Source: Thermacetogenium sp. UBA5472 | GTDB lineage: Bacteria > Bacillota > DSM-12270 > Thermacetogeniales > Thermacetogeniaceae | Assembly (NCBI GenBank): GCA_002426495.1 | Contig: DIQC01000067.1 | Coordinates: forward strand, 8,881 to 20,850 | Length of the DNA stretch: 11,970 nucleotides | Reading direction: 5' to 3' | Part shown: piece by piece, positions 5,643 to 11,970 of the stretch | How positions within the stretch are numbered: the stretch's first letter is position 1 | Layout: each line of letters begins with the position of its first letter | Notes under the pieces: model-generated | Databases searched by the model: none | What the model was told of the DNA's origin: nothing | What the model saw: only the letters and a program-made list of their open reading frames with translations | Program-made: the position numbers and the translations under genes

Positions 5643-7303
5643 CACTTCCCAATCACTCGTGCCCTGGCACAGGTGCGATAGACTTTTTCAACTTTGATAG
5701 TTGCCTGCTTACCGACTAAGTCACTGGCTTCCTCAATGTCTATGATATAACCCTGGATGCGAGCAATACCATCTTTGGGATTAGTAGCATGGATCTCTTC
5801 CACTTCTACATCCAGGATCTCTCCGACTTTGACCGGTGCTGAGAGGGTATCGATCTCTTCCTTATCGTAAAGCGCTCTTACCTGCACATCTTCCTGATGA
5901 TGGTTGTCGCTCCCTTTAATGATGATCTTTTTACCGATCTCCTTTTCCAGTTCCCTGAGATGAGATCCTCCGCCACCGATGAGAAAGGCAGCCACAGTAG
6001 GATGCACCTCCACCAGGATTCCCTCGGCATTTTTCCCCACTCTATCAGCTAGGGATCTGATCTCAGAACAAGCCTGCATGCTCACTGTCTCTTCAGAAAG
6101 CACCTTTCCCGTTCCTTCACAGTAAGGGCAGGCTCGCTCAATGAGGCTGCTGAGACTGGGACGCACCTTTTTCCTGGTAAGCTCTACCAAACCCAACTGG
6201 GTAAGACCGAGCACACAGGTTCTGGTCTTGTCCTTTCTCAGCTCCTCCTCCAACTGTCGGACCACCTCACTGCGGTGTTCTGCCAGTTCCATATCAATAA
6301 AGTCGATGACTATGATTCCCCCCAAATTGCGTAGCCGGATCTGACGCACGATCTCCGGAATAGCCTCTATATTGGTACGAAAAATGGTCTCTGCAAAGTT
6401 TTTAACCCCCGTGTATTTACCTGTATTCACATCTATTACAGTAAGTGCCTCTGCTTCATCTAAAACTAGGTACCCCCCACTTTTCAACCAAACCTTGGGA
6501 CGCAGAGCTTTATATACCTCCTGATCCAGTTCACCGGGATCTACTTCATCTGTAGAAAGAAAGACTCTGTTGCTGTAATGGGAATCAAAGGTCGAAACTA
6601 ACTCCAAGATCTTTTCATATGTATCAGAGTCATTTGTCGTCAGGCGATCAACATCTTCCCCGAAAAGATCACGCAACACCCAGGAAACCAGTTCCAGTTC
6701 CTGATGAATCAAAGCAGGAGCTGACTTGTGCACAGACTTCTTCTTAACCAACCCCCAGAGCCTATATAATTCTTGAATATCCTTATTCAGTTCGTCTGGC
6801 TTGATCCCTTCAGCAGCAGTACGCACTATCAAGCCGCAGTCTGGAACACTGACCCCTTCAGCTATTTTCTTTAAACGTTCACGTTCCTTTTCTGATTTGA
6901 TGCGGCGGGAAACCCCAATAGAATTAAATCCGGGCATAAATACAACGTAACGCCCCGGAAAATTTAAATGAGTCGTCACCCGAGCACCCTTAGTCCCAAA
7001 GGGTTCCTTGACCACCTGGACTATAATATCCTGTCCCTCATGAACCATGTTTTGAATAGGCAGTGCCTTGCTGTTATTCGGCCGGGCATCTTCCACATAC
7101 AAAAAGGCATTTCTCTCTAAGCCGAGATTGACAAATGCTGCCTGCATCCCCGGCAGTACATTGGCTACCTTTCCTTTATAAATGTTACCGGCTAAACGCT
7201 TTTGAAATGAGCGATCCAGATACACTTCCACCAGCTTGCTGTTCTCTAACACAGCTGCTTTTGTTTCTTCCCTTGTTACCGGAATATAAATTTCTTTTCG
7301 CAT
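5642..7303 (-). CDS. rng: Ribonuclease E/G family endoribonuclease with C-terminal TRAM-like domain
   Basis: This RNase E/G-type endoribonuclease cleaves single-stranded AU-rich RNA and acts in rRNA maturation and mRNA decay. The 553-residue product shows an S1 RNA-binding domain at about 36-115 (IYKGKVANVLPGMQAAFVNLG), the catalytic aspartates in VIDVNTG (D291) and IVIDFIDM (D334) that bind Mg, and the zinc-link CPYCEGTGK (C392, C395) that joins subunits. After the conserved core it continues with about 60 residues (490-551) that read like a TRAM domain: GEILDVEVEEI, DGIARIQGYIIDI, then KVEKVYRTCARARV. This explains the extra length over E. coli RNase G (489). The start at 7303 has GAGGGG just upstream and lies 13 bases after the DUF2344 stop. 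Confidence 0.94.
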   Translation of the reverse strand: MRKEIYIPVTREETKAAVLENSKLVEVYLDRSFQKRLAGNIYKGKVANVLPGMQAAFVNLGLERNAFLYVEDARPNNSKALPIQNMVHEGQDIIVQVVKEPFGTKGARVTTHLNFPGRYVVFMPGFNSIGVSRRIKSEKERERLKKIAEGVSVPDCGLIVRTAAEGIKPDELNKDIQELYRLWGLVKKKSVHKSAPALIHQELELVSWVLRDLFGEDVDRLTTNDSDTYEKILELVSTFDSHYSNRVFLSTDEVDPGELDQEVYKALRPKVWLKSGGYLVLDEAEALTVIDVNTGKYTGVKNFAETIFRTNIEAIPEIVRQIRLRNLGGIIVIDFIDMELAEHRSEVVRQLEEELRKDKTRTCVLGLTQLGLVELTRKKVRPSLSSLIERACPYCEGTGKVLSEETVSMQACSEIRSLADRVGKNAEGILVEVHPTVAAFLIGGGGSHLRELEKEIGKKIIIKGSDNHHQEDVQVRALYDKEEIDTLSAPVKVGEILDVEVEEIHATNPKDGIARIQGYIIDIEEASDLVGKQATIKVEKVYRTCARARVIGK

Positions 7304-7316
7304 TTCCCCTCAATCC

Positions 7317-8003
7317 TCAATTTAAATTCTTCCGCTTGCCCAACGGGTCAAGCAAGCAACCTTTATCTAAATGGTATAGCCCAGTGCGAGTGACCATTGA
7401 AGGAAGGAGTACAGCCCCTCCCTTGTCTGAAAGAAAATCCAGCAGCACCCGCAGTGGAATCTCACCATTACCCACCTTCAGTAAAAAACCTATGTATAAC
7501 CGTTCTCCCTCATGATAAACATCACTTTTGATAATCGCATCAGATACATTATATACCTTCCCATCACCTGGCCTTTCATAAGACCAGGCTCCCTCATTTT
7601 CGCCGCACTGCAGCAGTTGCTCCCAATCAGCATCATTACCCTCTCCAATATCGATCAGGTAATGCCCACAGTTAATCAACTTGCCCAGCCCCTTAGCCCC
7701 TGCCGGCACAGCTGTCAAGCTATTGGCCCGGATGCTGGGTGGCAGCAGGCGGTTCAGAGAATGGAGATACTCCTCTGTGTTTATATCCTGGTCTAATTCA
7801 AGATCAATATACTCCTGCAGTCCTGCCACACCTACTCCCAAAGGAGGGCCAAAAGATAACTTGGGACGGGGATTATACCCCTTACTATAAGTAAGCGGAA
7901 AAGAAGCCCGCCGTAAGCCTCGCTGTAAGGTAGTCATCAATTCACGGTGAGACAGAAAACAAGATGAACCACTTTTAGCATATTGAAGACGATACCCAGG
8001 CAT
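7317..8003 (-). CDS. TIGR03936 / DUF2344 radical SAM-linked protein
   Basis: This 228-residue protein belongs to the family found next to, or fused to, TIGR03960-type radical SAM proteins. The hallmark is the N-terminal block SCFLSHRELMTTLQRGLRRA followed by PLTYSKGYNPRPKLSFGPPLGVG (about residues 14-58). The C-terminal part has a second alpha/beta region without recognisable catalytic residues. The biochemical function is not known; an RNA-related role is often suspected from its neighbours. The frame opens at 8063, but ATG 8003 is better: GAGGGG lies 6 bases upstream, the family motif begins soon after, and it leaves only 2 bases after the radical SAM stop codon. Its ribosome binding site is formed by the last codons of that gene. 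Confidence 0.9.
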   Translation of the reverse strand: MPGYRLQYAKSGSSCFLSHRELMTTLQRGLRRASFPLTYSKGYNPRPKLSFGPPLGVGVAGLQEYIDLELDQDINTEEYLHSLNRLLPPSIRANSLTAVPAGAKGLGKLINCGHYLIDIGEGNDADWEQLLQCGENEGAWSYERPGDGKVYNVSDAIIKSDVYHEGERLYIGFLLKVGNGEIPLRVLLDFLSDKGGAVLLPSMVTRTGLYHLDKGCLLDPLGKRKNLN

Positions 8004-8005
8004 CC

Positions 8006-9844
8006 TTATCCCCTCCCTCTGGCCAGTTGGGTAGTAACCCCCAATGATGAACAGACCCCACACTTGCCACAGACATCTCGGCAGTCTACAGTCACTTTTT
8101 CATCCATAGCTTTGCGGTGTTCGCTGATCAGATAATCCTTGGATACTCCCGGATCGATGACCTCCCAGGGCAATAAATCATCATAGTCAAAACACCTCGT
8201 AGCATAATCAGCAGGGTCAATACCGACAACCTCAAAACTCTCTAGCCAGGCCTGGTAGTTAAAGTGCTCTGTCCAACTATCTAAACGGCAGCCCCTTAGA
8301 AATGCTTCTTCCAGGACAGCCCCCATCTCTCTGCCGCCCCGTGCAAAGCAAGCCTCGATCATGCTTGTCTCTATATTGTGCCAGTTGTATTCAGCTCTGC
8401 TTTTCTTGATTAATGTTCTTAAATATTGATGTTTTTCCTCTAAGAGATCACTTCTGTCCTGCCCCTCCCACTGAAAGGGGGTGTGGGCTTTAGGCACAAA
8501 AGTGGAAGCACTGACTGTCACCCTGAGCCTCTTCCTACCCTGGCTCTGTCTCTTGCCCAGTTTCACTACCTTGGCCACCAGGTCAGCTATGCCCTCCAGA
8601 TCTTCCTTCTTTTCTGTAGGCAAACCCACCATAAAGTATAGTTTGACAGCAAACCACCCTGCCTCCAGGGCAGCCTCCACCGCTTCTAACAGATCATTTT
8701 CCGTAACTCCCTTGTTGATCACATCACGCAGCCGTTGACTTCCCGCCTCTGGAGCCAGGGTAACACTTGTCCGACGGCCAGGTAATTCTTTGGCAGTTTT
8801 CACACTAAAAGAATCAACCCGCAGTGAAGGGAGAGAAAGCCCTGTCCTGGTGGTTGCACACCCCTTGGCTAAAGAGGGTAGCAACTCCGCCATGCCACTA
8901 TAATCAAGGCTGCTTAAAGAGATCAGTGACAACTCCTCAAACCCCGTGTTTTTGATGATCTCCTCCGCCTGAGCAAGAAGTGCCTCTGGTGCTCTCTCTC
9001 TCACCGGTCGGTAAATCATCCCTGCCTGGCAGAAACGGCAGCCCCGGGTACAGCCGCGAAACAACTCCACCATACCCCGCTCATGGACAGCCTCAGCCAA
9101 TGGCACCAGAGGAGATGTGGGAAAATAGGCGAAATCGAGTTTATCCAGGACACGCCTCTGCACTCGCTGGGGTGCCCGGGGGTGCAGGGGTTTTCTCGGG
9201 TATTCTTCACTGTAAAAGGAAGGAATATAGATACCGGGGATCTCTACGAGACGCTCCAGCAGTTGTAAACGCGATGCCCTCCCACTGCTGCCCTTGACCT
9301 CTCTTACCAGATCCAGTATCTCCAAAATCGCCTCTTCACCCTCTCCGATCAAAAAAGCATCGATAAAAGGAGTCAGCGGCTCCGGATTTAAGGCAGCGGG
9401 CCCCCCGGCAATAATCAGGGGCTGGTCATCACCCCGCTCCCTCGTACGATAGGGTATACCTGCCAGATCCAGCATATTGAGCACATTGGTAAAAGTCAGC
9501 TCATATTGCAGTGTAAACCCGATCACATCAAAATCCTGCAGGGGTTTATGGGATTCCAAGCTGAACAAAGGCACCTTTGTTTTGCGCAGTTCCCTCTCCA
9601 TATCCGGAGCCGGCGTAAATGCTCTCTCCATTAAATAATCTTCTCGGCTGTTAACCAACCCATACAAAATCTGCAGCCCCAAATGTGACATCCCTACCTC
9701 ATAAAGATCAGGAAAGGCAAAAGCCATCCTGACAGGCACAGCATCCCAGTTTTTATGAGCGGCATTCCACTCAGTACCTAGATACCGGGCCGGTTTTTGT
9801 ACCTGAGGTAAGATCTTTTCCAACAAGACTCGCTCTATTTCCAC
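8006..9844 (-). CDS. TIGR03960 radical SAM protein, B12-binding-like N-terminus, function unknown
   Basis: This 612-residue protein is of the TIGR03960 type. The N-terminus reads LEKILPQVQKPARYLGTEWN, and residues 36-180 resemble a cobalamin-binding-like Rossmann domain (FPDLYEVGMSHLGLQILY, GFTLQYELTFTNVL, IIAGGPAALNPEPL). The radical SAM core starts near 258 with the 4Fe-4S motif CTRGCRFC (C265, C269, C272), which reductively cleaves S-adenosylmethionine. The C-terminus has a second cysteine cluster, C588, C592, C595 and C598 (CRDVCGKCGVC), possibly a second Fe-S or zinc site. The frame is open to 9904, but the GTG at 9844 has AGGAGG at 9852-9857 (7-base spacer) and starts at the family's usual point. 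The substrate is unknown. Its partner gene follows 2 bases later and RNase G comes next. Confidence 0.92.
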   Translation of the reverse strand: MEIERVLLEKILPQVQKPARYLGTEWNAAHKNWDAVPVRMAFAFPDLYEVGMSHLGLQILYGLVNSREDYLMERAFTPAPDMERELRKTKVPLFSLESHKPLQDFDVIGFTLQYELTFTNVLNMLDLAGIPYRTRERGDDQPLIIAGGPAALNPEPLTPFIDAFLIGEGEEAILEILDLVREVKGSSGRASRLQLLERLVEIPGIYIPSFYSEEYPRKPLHPRAPQRVQRRVLDKLDFAYFPTSPLVPLAEAVHERGMVELFRGCTRGCRFCQAGMIYRPVRERAPEALLAQAEEIIKNTGFEELSLISLSSLDYSGMAELLPSLAKGCATTRTGLSLPSLRVDSFSVKTAKELPGRRTSVTLAPEAGSQRLRDVINKGVTENDLLEAVEAALEAGWFAVKLYFMVGLPTEKKEDLEGIADLVAKVVKLGKRQSQGRKRLRVTVSASTFVPKAHTPFQWEGQDRSDLLEEKHQYLRTLIKKSRAEYNWHNIETSMIEACFARGGREMGAVLEEAFLRGCRLDSWTEHFNYQAWLESFEVVGIDPADYATRCFDYDDLLPWEVIDPGVSKDYLISEHRKAMDEKVTVDCRDVCGKCGVCSSLGVTTQLARGRG

Positions 9845-9902
9845 AAATTGGCCTCCTGAAAATAATAAACTAAACAGAATGTCAGAACCGGCTACGGCGG
9901 AC

Positions 9903-9930
9903 ATATTACTGGTCCTCAGGCAACCCTCAA
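9903..9930 (-). promoter_or_regulatory. Weak promoter candidate for the radical SAM-DUF2344-rng unit
   Basis: On the minus strand TTGAGG (9925-9930) and TAATAT (9903-9908) are 16 bases apart. Each matches the sigma-A consensus at 4 of 6 positions. The site lies about 60 bases before the GTG start of the radical SAM gene, in the only long gap upstream of it. The match is weak and could be chance. Confidence 0.3.
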
Positions 9931-9963
9931 ACCTGACATGATCTGTACTGCATCTTTTAGCTG

Positions 9964-9986
9964 ACTAGTTACTAATGTTACTAGAT
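9964..9986 (-). repeat. Loose heptad repeat (NNYTAGT)
   Basis: Read on the minus strand, ATCTAGT, a 2-base slip, CATTAGT and AACTAGT lie in a row. The pattern is like the NNTTAGT heptads beside the rng and yhbY stops, but more degenerate. Confidence 0.3.
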
Positions 9987-10102
9987 ATTAACTGTCTCTT
10001 AAAGACTACTTTATTATTCTCCCCTTTACAAGAGAATCCATAATAAAATGTAACCGAGAGACCTGGGATATCCGGCACCCTGCGCTTACCCTACGCTGAT
10101 TC

Positions 10103-10771
10103 CTACTTTTGAAGTCGTGAAACAGGGTCAACCAAACGATCCCCTTCACGGAACTGAAAATAGAGAATGGTGTCTGCAGCAGTACCGATGACCTGGTCAT
10201 CAGTGACATCTTGACCGGTTTTGACTTCAATATCCTCTAACCATCTGTATAGGGTGGCACAATCCTGGGCATGTTCGATAATAACCACACCACCCCTTTC
10301 CTCATCAGTCACAACCCGCACAACTTTTCCCGGGAGCACAGCACGCACAAAAGCGCCTTTGTCCACACTGAGCTCAACACCCTCATAATAGTACGGCCAA
10401 TTTGAATCGTCTTTTTGCCACCCGAACCCTCTGACAAGCTCACCTGATGCCGGCAAGCCGGACATTCCACCGGAGGTTCCGGAGGTACTGACCCTCACCT
10501 CTAAATCCCGCTTGATCCCGGGGACCGATAGCTCAGGCAGCAAGCTGATTGCTTCCCTCATCTTCTTTTCGTACCCGGAGAAATCGTAATCCTTTGTCAG
10601 CACATAACTGACACCTTCACGCACAGCCTGTCCGGAAGATCCACCGGAAGCAGAAACCAAGACAATCATCCCAAAGATGATTACGGCAGCTGCCAGACGC
10701 AAGCAGAAGTTTTTCAACCGACGCACCCGTGCGGATTCAGGGCGTGTATAACCTAATAATGACCTGTTCAT
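10103..10771 (-). CDS. Membrane-anchored degenerate M23/LytM protein, SpoIVFA-like
   Basis: This 222-residue protein has a short basic cytoplasmic N-terminus, one membrane segment at about 22-42 (FCLRLAAAVIIFGMIVLVSA) and an extracytoplasmic LytM fold at about 113-220 (GFGWQ, AVLPGKVVRV, VVIIEH, TLYRWL, VKTGQDVTDDQVIG, LYFQFRE). The zinc ligands of active M23 peptidases are replaced. The HxGxD motif reads YEGVE (Y129, E133), the HxH pair is I202/Y204, and the usual TLYxHL histidine is W177. It therefore cannot be a normal metallopeptidase and is more likely a binding or scaffold protein. Its position ahead of the rplU-obg region matches SpoIVFA, the degenerate LytM regulator of SpoIVFB in Bacillus, but homology is inferred from context. 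ATG 10771 is preferred over GTG 10780 because AGAGG lies 8 bases before it. It starts 48 bases after the rodA stop. Confidence 0.85.
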   Translation of the reverse strand: MNRSLLGYTRPESARVRRLKNFCLRLAAAVIIFGMIVLVSASGGSSGQAVREGVSYVLTKDYDFSGYEKKMREAISLLPELSVPGIKRDLEVRVSTSGTSGGMSGLPASGELVRGFGWQKDDSNWPYYYEGVELSVDKGAFVRAVLPGKVVRVVTDEERGGVVIIEHAQDCATLYRWLEDIEVKTGQDVTDDQVIGTAADTILYFQFREGDRLVDPVSRLQK

Positions 10772-10819
10772 TGCGACCACCTCTGTTTTTTATATATGGC
10801 CGCAAATGGATAGTTATAA

Positions 10820-11962
10820 CTAAAAAAGTATGTTTTCCCTGCGCAGCTGAATACTTAGGATTAAACCTATGGCCATCAGGTTGGTAATCATAAAACTGCC
10901 CCCATGGCTCAAGAAGGGCAGAGGTATACCGGTAACAGGCATGAGACCAATGGCCATGCCTGCATTTTCTAAAATATGAAACAACCACATGCAGACAATC
11001 CCGATCACAATAAGCCTGCCAAATTGATCCGGAGACTGAGCGGCTACCTTTAATGTACGTGAGAGCAAAATATAATAAAGCAGCAGTACAACTGCAGCCC
11101 CTACAAAGCCCAGTTCTTCCCCTACCACAGAAAAGATAAAATCCGTATGATGCTCCGGCAAGAAATTCAACTGCACCTGGGTGCCGTGGTAAAGTCCCTT
11201 CCCCAACAGCCCCCCTGAGCCAATAGCGACTAAGGACTGAATAATATGATAACCGGTGCCATATGGATCACTGTAGGGATCCAAAAAGGAGGTCAGACGA
11301 CTGATCTGATAATCCTCTAAGGGAAGTGGCAGCTGCAAGGGAGATAAATGCAGACTGAAAGTCAAAATGACCACAGCCAAACCTGTACCGATGATGCCCA
11401 GTACAATGCTGGGCTTTGCTCCTGCCATGTATAGCATGCCAAAGAAAATCACCACATAAACAATCGCTGTCCCCATATCCTGAACAAGAATTAAGATAAA
11501 GGGCACAGAAAAAATGAGAAATGAGGGGATCATATCTTTGAGTGTGTTTAATTGTCCCTGCCTCTTCACAAAATAAGAGGCAAAGAAGATAATGAGCAGG
11601 AGCTTTCCAACTTCTGAAGGCTGAAAAATTAAGGGACCCAATGAAAGCCACTGCTGTGAGCCATGAGAAACAATACCTCTGATATCTACGGCAAGCAGCA
11701 GGGCGATCAGCAGAAGATAGATGTATTTGTCATACTTCATCACTTTTTTGTAGTCAAAGGCCATTATAAAAACAGCGCAAACAACCCCCAGCCCAATGGA
11801 AACCAGGTGCTTTTTCACATAGAGCAGGGGGTCAGAAGACATATTGACAGTGGCGCTGCTCAAAATAAGCAGACTTAAAGCCATGATCAAAATAATGTTT
11901 CCTATTAAAACATAATCAAGATTTTTAAAAAGACGCTTATTAAAGACCAACTCCCGCCTCAC
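10820..11962 (-). CDS. rodA: Rod shape-determining protein RodA (SEDS peptidoglycan glycosyltransferase)
   Basis: RodA polymerises lipid II into glycan strands during side-wall growth, together with a class B penicillin-binding protein. The roughly 380-residue protein is almost entirely membrane segments (about ten). It has the SEDS motifs QPSEVGKLLLIIFFASY (114-130), QDMGTAIVY (161-169), the large loop with DPYSDPYGTGYHIIQSLVAIGSGG, and GKGLYHGTQVQLNFLPEHHTDFIFSVVGEELG, in which D274 corresponds to the catalytic Asp. The last signature, PLPFLSHGGSF, differs from the common PLPFxSYGGSS. The GTG at 11962 is close to the window edge and the frame is open to the edge. A TTG at 11950, with GAGG 6 bases upstream, would give the more usual N-terminus (MVFNKRLFKNLDYVLI), so the exact start is uncertain. 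Confidence 0.95.
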   Translation of the reverse strand: MRRELVFNKRLFKNLDYVLIGNIILIMALSLLILSSATVNMSSDPLLYVKKHLVSIGLGVVCAVFIMAFDYKKVMKYDKYIYLLLIALLLAVDIRGIVSHGSQQWLSLGPLIFQPSEVGKLLLIIFFASYFVKRQGQLNTLKDMIPSFLIFSVPFILILVQDMGTAIVYVVIFFGMLYMAGAKPSIVLGIIGTGLAVVILTFSLHLSPLQLPLPLEDYQISRLTSFLDPYSDPYGTGYHIIQSLVAIGSGGLLGKGLYHGTQVQLNFLPEHHTDFIFSVVGEELGFVGAAVVLLLYYILLSRTLKVAAQSPDQFGRLIVIGIVCMWLFHILENAGMAIGLMPVTGIPLPFLSHGGSFMITNLMAIGLILSIQLRRENILF

Positions 11963-11970
11963 CCTTCCCG

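Larger units (their letters stand above)
9845..10102. other. 258-base gap where spoIVFB would be expected
   Basis: This is the largest gap in the window. In related Clostridia an M50 protease gene (spoIVFB) commonly follows the M23 gene here. No HExxH-bearing frame exists in this stretch. A short minus-strand frame ending at 10006 (from 10230) mostly overlaps the M23 gene, and its end is not a convincing M50 remnant. The gap also holds a loose heptad repeat (9964-9986), a weak promoter candidate (9903-9930) and the ribosome binding site of the radical SAM gene. Confidence 0.6.

Noticed and set aside
9845..9904. Longer N-terminus for the radical SAM protein from ATG 9904
   Set aside because: The AGGAGG site at 9852-9857 lies inside this extension and is ideally placed for the GTG at 9844, where the family sequence begins.
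10006..10230. Minus-strand 74-codon frame overlapping the end of the M23 gene, considered as a remnant of spoIVFB
   Set aside because: Most of it is the M23 gene in another frame, and the last 30 residues have no clear M50 motif, so a remnant cannot be supported.
10813..10820. 8-base palindrome GTTATAAC beside the rodA stop
   Set aside because: It is short and AT-rich with no partner site, which is compatible with chance.

Overview
The window is one co-directional gene block on the minus strand of what looks like a Clostridia-class Firmicute of moderate GC. The evidence for this is the gene order, an L27 with a cleavable N-terminal extension next to its processing protease Prp, AGGAGG-type ribosome binding sites and a consensus sigma-A promoter. 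All genes read right to left. In transcription order they are rodA, a degenerate M23/LytM membrane protein (SpoIVFA-like), a radical SAM protein of the TIGR03960 type, its partner of the TIGR03936/DUF2344 type, rng (RNase E/G), rplU, prp, rpmA, obg, yhbY, proB, proA, and the 5' part of nadD, which runs off the left edge.

Right part (about 9.85-11.96 kb): the cell-shape/sporulation end, with the SEDS glycosyltransferase RodA and a one-pass membrane protein whose LytM domain has lost every zinc ligand. In related Clostridia, as I remember them, the M50 protease gene spoIVFB follows this M23 gene. Here a 258-base gap replaces it. Middle part (5.6-9.85 kb): a tightly packed three-gene unit (radical SAM, DUF2344, RNase G) with spacings of 2 and 13 bases. 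A 153-base gap follows, carrying a strong promoter and the presumed leader of the ribosomal protein operon.

Left part (1-5.5 kb): rplU-prp-rpmA-obg-yhbY covers ribosomal proteins L21 and L27, the protease that trims L27, the ribosome assembly GTPase Obg and a CRM-domain ribosome-associated protein. proB-proA (first two steps of proline synthesis) and nadD (NAD synthesis) follow. The yhbY-proB gap holds two abutting REP-like palindromes, and a possible 39-codon small ORF runs through them and ends in a TGATG overlap with the proB start. No tRNA, rRNA, CRISPR array, transposase gene or prophage gene was seen. Most of the window is conserved housekeeping DNA. The unusual signals are in the intergenic regions and in the degenerate M23 / missing spoIVFB locus.
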